Assembly: GCA_015039315.1 (NCBI GenBank)
Contig: WIDE01000023.1
Coordinates: 29,487 to 93,486, forward strand
Length of the DNA stretch: 64,000 bases
Origin: Clavulina sp. PMI_390
Lineage: Eukaryota > Basidiomycota > Agaricomycetes > Cantharellales > Hydnaceae
Reading direction: 5' to 3'
A model generated the notes under the pieces. It was not told the origin of the DNA. It was given only the letters and a program-made list of their open reading frames with translations, and searched no databases. Positions 43,001 to 53,418 of this stretch are shown piece after piece; within the stretch, counting starts at the first letter, position 1; every line of letters begins with the position of its first letter. The translations under genes were made by a program, and so were the position numbers.

Positions 43001-45005
43001 CTAGCGCTGGCTCTTCTCCGCCGGCGGCTGCTGTTGCTCTCCTTCGGAGTAAGCTGGGGCCTTCTCCAACTCGACGAGCTCGATAGCATCTTCTTCGTCT
43101 TGTGCGTTCTCTTCATCGATGATTTCCCGGAGCTCCGCATCGTCTGAAGTGTGCAAACAGCATTGAGAGGAATAGGGAGATGAACATGAGCTATTGGACC
43201 CAAGTGAGGCCATAAAAACGTACCAATTTGCTCTGGGGCATCCGTGTCGACAAGATCTGTGCCCTGAATGAGTTTATCTAATTGCCCCCATTGGATGTTA
43301 AAGTGACGTTAGCTTTCACAAATGAACAGACCAGGGTCAAGCACGCACCGTCCTCTTCATTGAGCAACACGACCCACACAAGCTCCTCGTTTTTGAGCAT
43401 CTCCATGCGGTCCGCTTTGTGCACCTTTGCCTCCAGCTCCCTAGTCCGTCTATCCTTCCTCTCCACACCTACACTCGCCAACGCACTGGCGATCGGGCCA
43501 TTTCGCCTCACGTACGCGATCCTACCCCTGAGGCTTCCTGGATCCCCAGTCACACTGTCCACCACCTCTCTCGCACGCCTCGCCTCCCTCTTCAACCCTA
43601 TACCAGTCCCCGCGATCCCATTGCCTGCTCCCTTCCAAAACTGTTCATCGAGGCTTTCAGGGGGTGCACGTCCCTGTGCCACATCAAGTAGCTGGCGCGC
43701 CCGCTTGTCCTTTGCCTCGCGTTTGTTGGCGCGCCAAATATCCAACTTGATAGCGAGCGCAGACCCTTTGTCCATAAGGCCCTTAGGTTGGCGCGGCGCT
43801 GGGAGGGCGAGCGTAGACATGGTGACAGCCAGAGGAGGAGTCGTCCCGGAAAATTGAGCCATGCGGAGCGCAGCGAGTTCTGCGTCAGTAGGTATCTTAG
43901 TTGGCTGGTGTAGATTACCAATGAGGTAGCGCAATTGCATCGTTGGGGTGTCGCGGAGAAGGAGAAACATTTGCAAGAGAACGATAAGGCGTCAGCTTCG
44001 GGATTCAGACCCATATCGAAATTCTGACAGGATGGAACACGACGCACTGGCTTTTGGAACATGGGTATGATCCTTCTCGCTATCGGCAAGTGCATGCCAA
44101 TCGCCTCGGCATACCTCCCTGCGCTCTGCCCAAACGCTCTCATCTTGCCTTTACCTTTCACTTGTCCGCCTTCTCCGCTCTGCTTCAGCTGGAGGAATTG
44201 ACGGACAGCAGCTGTCTTCATAAGGCGCACCTTGAGCCCGCGAGGCTCAAAGTAGGTCGAGTTGGCACGTCGGAGATAACGATCCGTGAGTGTCTTGGAG
44301 ATTGTGCGCGCTGCCGTTTGGGCACCGGCTTGGATTAGCGCTGAAGCTATGATCGTCCAGTGGTATGGACTAGCCACAGCAATAGTTTAGTTAGCTTAAG
44401 TTAAAGTAACCCTATAGACATCTGGGGCGTACATAAAACCAATAATCATCCCTGGTAACGCAACCAGAGCAGTGAGGCAATTCGTCAGAAGAGTCAGTTG
44501 ATTCAATGACTATACAATAAATGTTTGATGCTCACCAGCAGCGTCGATGACCCGCAACGGAGGACTCGCCGTCTACGTAGGATCGATTATGTACGATAAT
44601 CAGACACACGGATCCCTGGGCAGCGCGAGGAATGTGATCACAACTAGAGGCACTCACCATCGCGATGTTAAGGCCGTCGATAAATGTGAGCCATTCTTCC
44701 TGCTGGACGCTGCTCCTCACCAAATCGTCGTTCCACGCGCGCACAAAGGGTGCATCATAAGAAACCCTAACCTGCGGGACGGCCACAGGTAACGGCAAGG
44801 GCTCGAGCGAAGCACGATCGGGTGGCGAAGAAGGGGTCTCGAAGAGTACAGCTGCATCCTCTTCCGTATATACTGGTAGAGCGCCTTCCTTGTCAACTGT
44901 GAGTGGAGGCGGAGGGCCTGGAGGAGGAGCGTATGTAGGTTGGTATGAGTTGGAGGAAGGGCCAGCTGGAGCCGAATTGTTCTCTGACTCAAGGAGGAGA
45001 TCCAT
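43001..45005 (-). CDS. Conserved fungal protein of unknown function, copy 2
   Basis: Exons (minus): 45005-44658, 44572-44536 (37 nt), 44451-44433 (19 nt), 44369-44048, 43904-43349, 43277-43224, 43143-43001; 492 residues. It aligns with copy 1 throughout: MDLLLES, YDAPFVRAWNDDLV, FIDGLNIAMTASPPLRVIDAAGMIIGFIPYHW, YLRRANSTYFEPRGLKVRLMK, FGQSAGRYAEAIGMHLPI and MDKGSALAIKLDIWRANKREA. I chose ATG 45005 rather than 45080 because it aligns with the start of copy 1. The C-terminal exon is longer and ends in a Gln/Pro-rich tail. Divergence is greatest between about 260 and 340. The strong conservation of helices and of the GLNIAM-SPPLRV segment implies a real shared function, but none is known. Confidence 0.85.
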
Positions 45006-45739
45006 TTCAGTGTTGCGACGCGAGAGCGAGAGTTGTGGCGGGAAGAAATGCAGCGGAGGTAAGAAATGAGTACTGATCAAGAGATGCTTTGCAGAAGGTG
45101 TCCTTATTTATAGTCTCTGAGTGCAGAAGTGTGTTCGCGTCACCTTGGCTCGTTCGCTGACAACTTCACCGAGCGGGCTCCGAAGGCTCCGAGTAATTGA
45201 AAAGGCAAAAAGCGATCTGAATAAAACGTAGCAAACCTCGTGCGTCGCTGTTTACTGCGTCTGCTGCGTCATAGAGTGTACGATTCCCACGACCACCCTC
45301 ACCACCAAGTTTGCTCAACAAACCCAACGAAAGTAATCATGAATATGGTAAGCCCATCAAATCAAGCAACGAGGCACCGCCTTCGACTGTGGACCATCTC
45401 AACGCCATGAGTTTGCTAAGCGACGCTCGCCCCAGCTCCCGCAGCCCTCTGTTACTAAGTAGTCTTGACCGGGTTTCGGCCATTTCATCCCCGTTTAGTA
45501 TCACTTGAGCTCATCCTGCGTCGAAAGGAGGTTAAATGCTCGTGGGGTCTCTCACTAACCCAAATATATTAGGCCACCCGACACGCTTTATGTTCAACTC
45601 TTTCTTCATCTTGAGCTCATTTCGAGTAATGAAGGGAATGTAGTACAAGCTATACCCATAAGATACCAACTTCCTCATGGTCGCCTCGATACTTCCGTTC
45701 ATGTATCCGTTCTTGCTAAAGGCCCTAGATCTCTGTCCC
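45006..45739. other. Intergenic, no gene seen
   Basis: It lies upstream of copy 2 of the conserved pair and downstream of the F-box gene. Nothing recognisable. Confidence 0.5.
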
Positions 45740-47653
45740 CTACACGATATGCCCTCGCATCACCGCGATCTCAGCCTTTCCTACCAAGCCTGGTGTTGTG
45801 AAGCTAGCCCACTGATTTCGGTGGTTGAACAGGGACTTCAATGACTTTCCAAGGCTCTGAATTTGGTGCTCAAAGTATTCTTGCCCGTATAGTTCTTGCA
45901 TCCGTTCCGAATCAAATACGGAAAGCTCGACAGTCTCAAGCATGGTTAAGTAAGATAGCGCAGAATAACGGCTGATGGAAGAAAGAAAGCGGCGGATGAG
46001 CCCGAGAGACGGCGTGTCGCGGATCGTGACACTCTTGAGTCTTGGTGCGGTTTTGTTCTTCAGAATATATATGGAGCGAACGGATAAGCATTTGATGATA
46101 ATAACGTGGAGTGTGGACCATAAGGAAGCCCAAATACGCACCAAGAGCTCCCAGAACTCGTTCATTTTATCATTCACTCCTATCATTACAAGCGTCATCT
46201 CTTCCAACGTTGTCAATTTCCAGCATCTCAATAGATAGCTGAGCACAAAATCATTCACATCCACTACTTGCAATGTCCGGATGGTAGGCATATGGATGAC
46301 CTGTGAGCGTTGTGGAAGAGCTGGTCGTCGCTTTTGATTGCCTGAGATGGATACTACTCGGAGAGTATGGAGGCTCGGGAGATTGAAAAACTCCAGGAGA
46401 CGTCCAGCCAGTGTCTCCCAGATGCTCTCAAGTTGGAGGATCTCGAGCTGTGGAAGATTTATCTTTGTATTATTGGAAAGCTGCCATGAAGGCGAGCTAT
46501 CCTCTGGAATATGCTTCAATGTGAGAGAGATTAGGGATGGCAATTGTGACAAAGCGAGGAGCTCTGTCCACTTTTCCCATGGCGTGTTATCAGGGGGAAG
46601 AATAGAAGCTTCCTCAACACACGATAGTGGACCCGAAAGACGCAGGACGACACGGGAGAGCTCGAGCTCTTCGACTGAGGGAAAGTTTTCGCTGATAATG
46701 TCGATTACAGAGCCCATAGCGTCAACGGCAACACGAAGTTTTAGCATCTCAGAGAAGACGCATGGCGAGTTCGAAAGTGAAGATGAATCTTCACTCTCGA
46801 TGCCGCTCGCAGATGATGCCCCACGTCCTAGCAAAACGTCCTGGTATTCCATTTGCAGATCCCACTCTCCAATATTGTTCAAGTCCAGCTCCTTCCACGA
46901 TGCTCTGGTCCCGAGTACAGCCTCCCTCCACTCTTCCCTCTCAACCTCCAGCTCTCTAGATAGATGGCTCACTTTCTGAAATCCGTCCCCAGTCGATTGA
47001 CCAGGCTCACAAAGCCTCCTCAATCCCACACTCCCAATCCGCACATACATAGGGTGCCCACCGGCCCGCGCCCGCGTACAGAAATCTCGCACGAGCCAAC
47101 CAGGCCACGAGTCGAAGTTGGGATGTGTGAAGAATGTCCCGATCGAGTGAATGACTTCGCGCCAAACATGGCAGACATGTGATAATGTGAAGATGGTCCG
47201 TAGACGGAGGGGGAGGGGAGGAGGAGTTTTCAGCGTAGAGGTTGTCGTAAGCGCTGCATCTTCGTGAGCTTGTGAGGATGGCGCGTAAGAGGCGGGAGGG
47301 ACGAGCAAAAGAAATATTTCACGCAGAATCTCATGGGGAAGTGCTAGGATCGGTGCTCTCGAAGCTGCCAGGCGAATGCTCCATGGAATCATTACTTTCT
47401 CTCGTAATTGCTCGACTTCATGCATGAGGTCGTCTAATCGCCCTACAACATGTGCAACGTAGATCTCGGCGAGATCGTGAGCATCCAGTGCTTCCTCGCG
47501 CAGGGAGGGAGGGTGAATGAGGATGGGAGGAGTGTAAAGGATGTTATTAGACGCCACTGATGGTGTGGTGCCATCTGCCACAGATCGGATGGACGCGAAG
47601 AGAGCTTGTTGGGCATCCTCAAATGCCTTCCAATCGGGAGGGCCAGGGGGCAT
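45740..47653 (-). CDS. F-box protein, single exon
   Basis: An uninterrupted frame of 637 residues. An N-terminal helix (VVGRLDDLMHEVEQLREKV, about 69-87) precedes the F-box at about 101-165: ILALPHEILREIFLLLVPP, then FTLSHVCHVWREVIHSIGTFF and NFDSWPGWL, which is the arrangement common in mushroom F-box proteins. The remainder has irregular leucine-rich strands (VEELELSRVVLRL, LISLTLKHIPE, LEILQLESIW, TIRTLQVVDVNDF, LKSVTIRDTPSLGL). It should dock to Skp1 in an SCF ubiquitin ligase; the substrate is unknown. It is the only long gene here without introns. The start codon is supported by a full-length alignment-like N-terminus and by upstream stops. Confidence 0.9.
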   Translation of the reverse strand: MPPGPPDWKAFEDAQQALFASIRSVADGTTPSVASNNILYTPPILIHPPSLREEALDAHDLAEIYVAHVVGRLDDLMHEVEQLREKVMIPWSIRLAASRAPILALPHEILREIFLLLVPPASYAPSSQAHEDAALTTTSTLKTPPPLPLRLRTIFTLSHVCHVWREVIHSIGTFFTHPNFDSWPGWLVRDFCTRARAGGHPMYVRIGSVGLRRLCEPGQSTGDGFQKVSHLSRELEVEREEWREAVLGTRASWKELDLNNIGEWDLQMEYQDVLLGRGASSASGIESEDSSSLSNSPCVFSEMLKLRVAVDAMGSVIDIISENFPSVEELELSRVVLRLSGPLSCVEEASILPPDNTPWEKWTELLALSQLPSLISLTLKHIPEDSSPSWQLSNNTKINLPQLEILQLESIWETLAGRLLEFFNLPSLHTLRVVSISGNQKRRPALPQRSQVIHMPTIRTLQVVDVNDFVLSYLLRCWKLTTLEEMTLVMIGVNDKMNEFWELLVRIWASLWSTLHVIIIKCLSVRSIYILKNKTAPRLKSVTIRDTPSLGLIRRFLSSISRYSALSYLTMLETVELSVFDSERMQELYGQEYFEHQIQSLGKSLKSLFNHRNQWASFTTPGLVGKAEIAVMRGHIV

Positions 47654-48156
47654 TATAGTATGTTGGCCGACGATATGTTTTGGGTCTCAAAAATGAGGTT
47701 TTCGATGCTCTTATAGTGGGGTTTGGCGATGTGAGACGTAGCCGAGGCGATGTTGTTTGGCCAGAGCAGTGGTAGAATGCTGTTCCTGAACTGATTGGAT
47801 ATGAAGGATCCAAGGCACTGTCTTCTTTGGGAGCTTCATCTGCCATGTTAGCCTCACATTTGAGCATTTGGTATGTGGTGCTGCCAAAACGAAGAGGCAA
47901 CACGTGGATGATATTCTGCGTGTCTTGCGCACTGTAGTTGATGTCTGTGTCGCAAATTCGACTATCATCACGTGAACAGCCCCACCACAAATTGCTCGTC
48001 CTTGGGCGGTTCTGGCTGGTTCTTGTAGTCTACATACAGTACATATATGTCTCAAAGATTTCTCATCGTCGCCACCATTGGATATATTGAGGTGCAGCAC
48101 CAGAGTCCAGGCCAGAGCAGGTCCCGACGTGCTGTTCAGAACCAGCCAGAGTTACA
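47654..48156. other. Intergenic; short inverted repeat only
   Basis: TCTGGCTGGTTCT at 48010-48022 is inverted as AGAACCAGCCAGA at 48138-48150. No gene is seen; the F-box promoter occupies the first part. Confidence 0.45.
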
Positions 48157-50635
48157 TCAGCCTATCCACTCACAAACCCCCTCGATTCCGCTACGGTTAA
48201 GCTGGTCCCAATAGTTGGGCGTAAAGTGAGCGAACACACGCCCAAAGAGAGGGATTGCTTGGAGAACCCTGGCCCGCCAGATGCGCGCTCTCTCGCCGTC
48301 CTGGGCCAATGCTACCTCGCGCTGCTGCTCGAGTTCGGCCCGGCTGAACTTGGATTCCATATGAATATTCATGCCATAGTGGATGTGGTTACCTTTGGCA
48401 TACGGCATGATATCGTCGCGAAGGAGTATATTTGTGCCCTATGAGTGAGCAAATTGCATTAGGAGTAGTAGAAAGTGGTCAGTGTTGGGAGTACTGATGA
48501 GCGGCAGGCTGGAAAAATATCGAACTAACAAGATGCGCAAAAGCGAAGGCGTTATCTGGAGCCAAATCATTAGCCGTGAAACAATTGAAGGTATGGGGAG
48601 AAAGATTGGACACATACTAGGGGAAACGGCAACACTCGTGTAATTGCCGAGATCAGGGAGGAGGGTAGCAACTAGAGGAATCATGAGTCCGAGGATCGTT
48701 TACGCTTTCAGAGAGCATATGGAATAGCAAGACAGACCAGCATCCCAATTTGAGGTTATCCGCCACATCACTCGGGGCTTTTTAGGATCCTCGAGCATCT
48801 TCGCATTGAAAACTAGACGTGGAAGGGAGAGAGAATTAGATGAAAGAAGCCTTTGTTCTCTTAGTGCAGCATATGAATAGCAAACCATCAACGGATTCTC
48901 GGTCAGTCAAAATCGGGGCAGCGAACAAATAGGCATCCCGCAAGATGCACCGGTCCCCCAGTTCCCAAGGCTGCATAAGCATCCGGCTGTAGACAAGAGA
49001 GGCGGTCGCGCATCCAAGAGAATGGCCCGTCATCCAAACATTAATCTGCTCGCCAAAAAAGTCTGTGAGACTGAGTTCATATACCGATCCGACGGTACGG
49101 ACCTTTGTCGACTCAGGGAAAGCGTTCTTGATCTTGAGCCAACGAGCCAGCCTCCGAATTCCAAGCTGCATTGTATCGTAAGGTCGAATGCCCCCAGTCT
49201 TCGAGAGGTCTTCAGGATAGACACGCTCCCGGAAGCCTTTATGCACCTTCTTGAAGCCAGGAATGCTCGAACCGACAGACACCATCTTGGTGTTGAGATC
49301 GGAAAGCACCTCGCCGAATTCTAGCAGAATATCGTTTATATGTGAGGGGAAAGGGGGCGAAGGGGCGAACCAGAAGCTAGACTAACCAACAGGACTAGTG
49401 CCTTTGAATGCAACAACGATCCAATTAGAATTTGGATCCCAGAAGACCCCAGCGAACTGGTATATAGTAAGGCTCCGCTTTGGTCAATTGCTGAACACCG
49501 CATATAAGAGAAAGAAGCGATGCCTACCGCAGAGGAACTGTCATTTAGTTCCGAAAGGGGCTCAAAATCGATACCGTGAAGACGACAGAAGGTTCGAATG
49601 ATCTCATCGTCCTCTGCAGCAAGAGTATGCTGCATCTCCCTATTAAGCTCAGCCTGCTCGACGTCCGACACTTTGACCTAGGTGGGACAGAACATCAGAT
49701 CATTTCATTTCACGACAGGGTAGAAGACGAACCGCTTCTTTCAGATGTGAAGCAAATAAATACGAGCGCTTTTTCACGCCTTTGCTTTGGGCCGCAACGG
49801 CAGCTTGAACGGGTTCCTTACGGTGCTCATACACGATCGCCGCAAATTGAAGCCTAATGATCATCACACGTGCTCTCGTTAGTAGCTAGGTTATGGAACC
49901 ATAATGGTAAAGCTCACAGAAGTTTAGCGGCGTCATAGTTGAAATATCGGGCATTTCGGTCTTTATAGTCTTGAGTTTGGGTAATATCGCGGCTGAGAAA
50001 CTCTTTTGCAGCGTCGACTTGTTCCGTCGTCATTGACTTGAATAGATTAGGGTTAAGATTGTTAGCAAGGCCGAGACCGCCCGCAGACCTACAATGACAT
50101 CAAAATAGAACACTCAGCGGTCAACCATAATAGCCCTGCAACTCTGACCATTTTGTAGATTCCAGAAGAATGAATCTCATAACTCACTTTTTGGACCAGC
50201 GTCTATAAGTGGAAACCAGGACGGGCAAGTTGAGTGTCAAGCAGAAGATCAAAGCCACAAAAAGCACAATCGTCCCCCCAGCGGCGAAGAAAAGCATTGT
50301 GAGCCAGTCGAATGGGCCCAATCCACCAAGGCATGAAGTGATGGCAAACCAAAACCACGTCTCAACGAAATACGCAACATATCGAGAGGTCTCAAGAACA
50401 ACTCGGCCAACATAATTGTTTGCAGCGAAGGTCGAACGCAGATTTTTAGGGGTGTGGGCAAGCCTGACAATTTCTTTTTCACGCAGCTCACGTAGAGCTT
50501 CATGGATGTCCTGAAGAACCATAAGCTTGGGATCGAATTAGTAGCAGAGCGATGAAAACGCACCTCATGAACAGAGATCTCATCAGCATCAGGTGCAGGG
50601 CCAGGTGCTGAATCACTAAGGGGTTGGTTGGACAT
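48157..50635 (-). CDS. Class 3 (fungal lipase-like) lipase with N-terminal membrane segments
   Basis: Exons (minus): 50635-50564, 50510-50188, 50088-49918, 49853-49778, 49677-49528, 49456-49387, 49320-48886, 48812-48738, 48671-48618, 48555-48530 (26 nt), 48438-48157; 577 residues. Residues about 60-125 contain two hydrophobic spans (WFWFAITSCLGGLGPFDWL, MLFFAAGGTIVLFVALIFCL), so it is probably membrane-anchored. The alpha/beta-hydrolase part has WIVVAFKGTSPV, the VHKGF motif, nucleophile Ser388 in WMTGHSLGCATA, a candidate Asp in TSNWDAVATLLPDLG and a candidate His near HIHYGM. Such enzymes hydrolyse acylglycerols; the substrate here is not determinable. The first intron is set at 53 nt (acceptor CTTCAG at 50511), since the nearer AAG would make it 38 nt; both keep frame. 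I chose MSNQPLS as start over an ATG four codons upstream, which is not certain. Confidence 0.9.
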
Positions 50636-51607
50636 TCTGTCAATCAAACACGATGGCGGTTAGAGGAGACACCAGTGCAGCTGAGGCGCCAAAGTTTGTC
50701 CGATTATCAGTGTATCGTGTCTACTGAGCGGCTTCTTGTGACGGAGGCCCTACTCCAAGCGCCCCCCACACAATGACAGGTCGACAATGAAATAGAGATT
50801 TGTTAGTTTGACAAGGGCACAATATCACGAGCCTTTTGGTGGTTTGTCCTTTCATGTGAGAACTACCAGATTCGACATTCATTGTCTGCGATGGGTTTCG
50901 ATCAGCCACCACATTGACCTCTGACTAATCCTGTCAAACTCAGTCGTGCGAATTGTTAGAATAGATGGAGTGCAATACCTGCTAGCTTAGTAAGCGATCA
51001 TGACCGCAGAGAACAGGCTTGCCACCCCACTAAGCAATGATTTTGTGAAGCTGATATACAGAAGGAACCTGGATCAATGACTGGGGAGTCCCTTCCCTTC
51101 GGCGCAATGGTCGATATCAAAAGAGACCTTCGTGCAAGGACATTGAGAAGCACTCAATACGGCCACGCGAACCGCATCAGCAACTTGGAGCGCCGTTAAG
51201 TAGCAGAAGCCTTCCACGTGAACGGCTGTCGCTGTGAAGGAGTTGTGACATGGCCATGTTTGGCAAAGCCGTCAGCAGGAATGAAGCTGTTGAATGCCTT
51301 TGCCACAGTATATGGTGTATTGACCCTTTTCAGACGTGTATTTTGGCTTGAGAAGGGAAAATCTTCCTGGCCTCGACTGGATATTTCAACCCTATTAGTA
51401 TGTACAAACCCGGGGAATTTGATTGGCAAGAAGCCCTGTGTTGTAAAAGAAAATACGTAGTGATCGGCTGAAAAGAGCTGTCACATATATCTAGTTCCAT
51501 AGCCCATTTCAATCGACCTTATAGTGGTGGGCCGCGCTTTGTGTCCCACTCACCAGTAAAAGCACTGGAGTCGAAGGCTATGGCTAAACTGTGCTTCGGT
51601 TTGGTGA
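50636..51607. other. Intergenic, no gene seen
   Basis: This is the lipase promoter and the 3' flank of the SDR gene. Short frames only. Confidence 0.5.
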
Positions 51608-53040
51608 TCAAGCAGAAGGGTCCATTGAGGCATGCTTTTCCACTTCCTCCTCACACCATGCCCACAAGGCATCTTCCTTCGCAACATCGCAATGGTCAGA
51701 TCGACATGAACGTTGGGTCGCCCATGGTCCAAGATACTAGATTGTACAGACGATAGCTTGGTCAGGGCCCGAATCGATGATGTAGAAGAGCACGAGACTG
51801 GTCAAGAAGCCTATCATACCTGTCCATTCATATGTCTAGCTTCCGGGGCAGCGGCGGCAAAAAGCTGTGTAAGCGCACCCCACTGAACCGGTTGAAGGAT
51901 TCTCTCCTGGAGACCACGGGGAGAAGAAAAAAGGATCGAGAAATGAGGGCTAAGTAGTTTGTCTTGCCTTAATGTGGATAAAAAGCGTACCGTCACTGCC
52001 CTGCGCACTGGACCATAACAGTCGTATATGTCAGTTCTGATGAGGCCTAGTGAGGAGAGTCATTATGAGCATCCAACGTCAGTACATGGGAGGGTGTTGG
52101 TCCATACCGGGGTTAATGGCAATAGATACAATTCCCTGATCACCAAACTTTCGGGCCAGTGCATTTGATAGAAGAATATTCGCCTGAGAAGAAGAAACAG
52201 AGATTGAACATGAGAAACTCGGCGCAAGATAAAAAGCTCCTACTCACCGATTTTGATTGCGAATACAGCTGCTCGGGATTCATTTTTCTCCTAGCGGGCC
52301 CGTCCACGAGGGTTTCTAGTCTCACAGGCCCGGAAAGCGACCTCAAATGCGCCATGCTCGAGACATTCACCACACGAGCCTTCCCATCTGATGAAGTCTG
52401 GGCAGAACGGAGCAGTGTTGGCAAGAGGAGCTGTGTAAGATAGAAATGTCCAAGAGCGTTCGTTCCGAATTGACCATCATAGTTTTGGCGCGTAAGCTGG
52501 TCAATTGGCGGCATCATGATCCCCGCATTATTGATGAGCGCATCTACTCGAGTTTCCTTTCTATCATCGACCATGGAAGAAATAAAAGAAAGCAGCAACG
52601 TCAATAAGAGATAGCAATATGCCATCCTGATGCTCACTGGAGATACTCATCAACCGCCTTTTTGACTGACGTCAAGTCTGCCAAGTCGAGTTGAATGACC
52701 TCCACTATTCCAACGGCATTATTACTGGATTTTCTCAGTTCTTCTGCAGCGGAATTCGCCTTTTCCAAGGAGCGACAGGCAATATAAACCTTCCCTCCAT
52801 GCTCCAGCAGCACCTTTGCCGTCTCCTTTCCTGGAACGGGGAACCAAGGGAAATCGGTGTGGTTACATACGACCCGGTTCTATCGCGACATTAAATGGAT
52901 GAAGAGTGCCTACCGAGGCCAGCGTTACCACCAGTAACAAAGTACACCTTTCCTGACAAGTCTGGGAGCTCCTTTGCTGCCCAGCGTGGGGTTCCGGGGA
53001 AAGCCTCCTTGAAAAAGCTTAGCACAGCGCCGAAGTTCAT
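51608..53040 (-). CDS. Short-chain dehydrogenase/reductase (SDR)
   Basis: Exons (minus): 53040-52914, 52830-52638, 52560-52248, 52183-52108, 52046-51991, 51906-51820, 51736-51608; 326 residues. The cofactor loop TGGNAGLGKET (about 37-47) marks an NAD(P)-binding Rossmann fold. NNAG, the Ser of NVSSMAH and the catalytic Tyr206/Lys210 of YSQSK follow, with NPGLIRTD after them. The family resembles fungal retinol-dehydrogenase-like or WW-oxidoreductase-like SDRs (FGTNALGHFYLTQLLLP), which act on varied carbonyl or alcohol substrates; the substrate is unknown. The last exon was chosen with the acceptor CAATCTAG before TATCTTGG, giving YLGPWATQ and a tail ending in ALWAWCEEEVEKH; a competing frame on the same DNA has no SDR similarity. 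All active-site residues are present. Confidence 0.92.
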
Positions 53041-53418
53041 CGAGGCTAGAATAGGGCTCGAGGGATTCGTCAGAAAGTATGGTTCGTGGACTCAAATCTT
53101 CCAAGAGGGAGGCGGCTTTTGTTGGAACGTGTGGCTGGAACAAAACGGTATTGTGGCTCGAAATGAAGTCAAAGGGTGGAGAAATGCTGTAACCCCACTC
53201 CAGATACGCGCTATAGGAGGTAAATATAGTCGCCCTGGGTCTTGAGGCGGACAAGTTATCAGAAGTGGTTCAACAAAATAATAATTGATTCCGAGGACAC
53301 TGAAGCGCCTTCGGCTCCGACACCTTGGGTTCCCGGGCAAATCCTGCTCAGCACTCCAAATGCCCGAATCGACATGAGAACGATCATATATTTAGCATGA
53401 GGTACATATTGTGAGATA
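53041..53418. other. Intergenic, no gene seen
   Basis: It lies between the SDR start and the end of the RBR ligase, with no recognisable feature beyond a presumed SDR promoter. Confidence 0.5.

Noticed and set aside
48010..48150. 13-bp inverted repeat as a possible MITE
   Set aside because: No target-site duplication, no second genomic copy in the window and only 13 bases of match.
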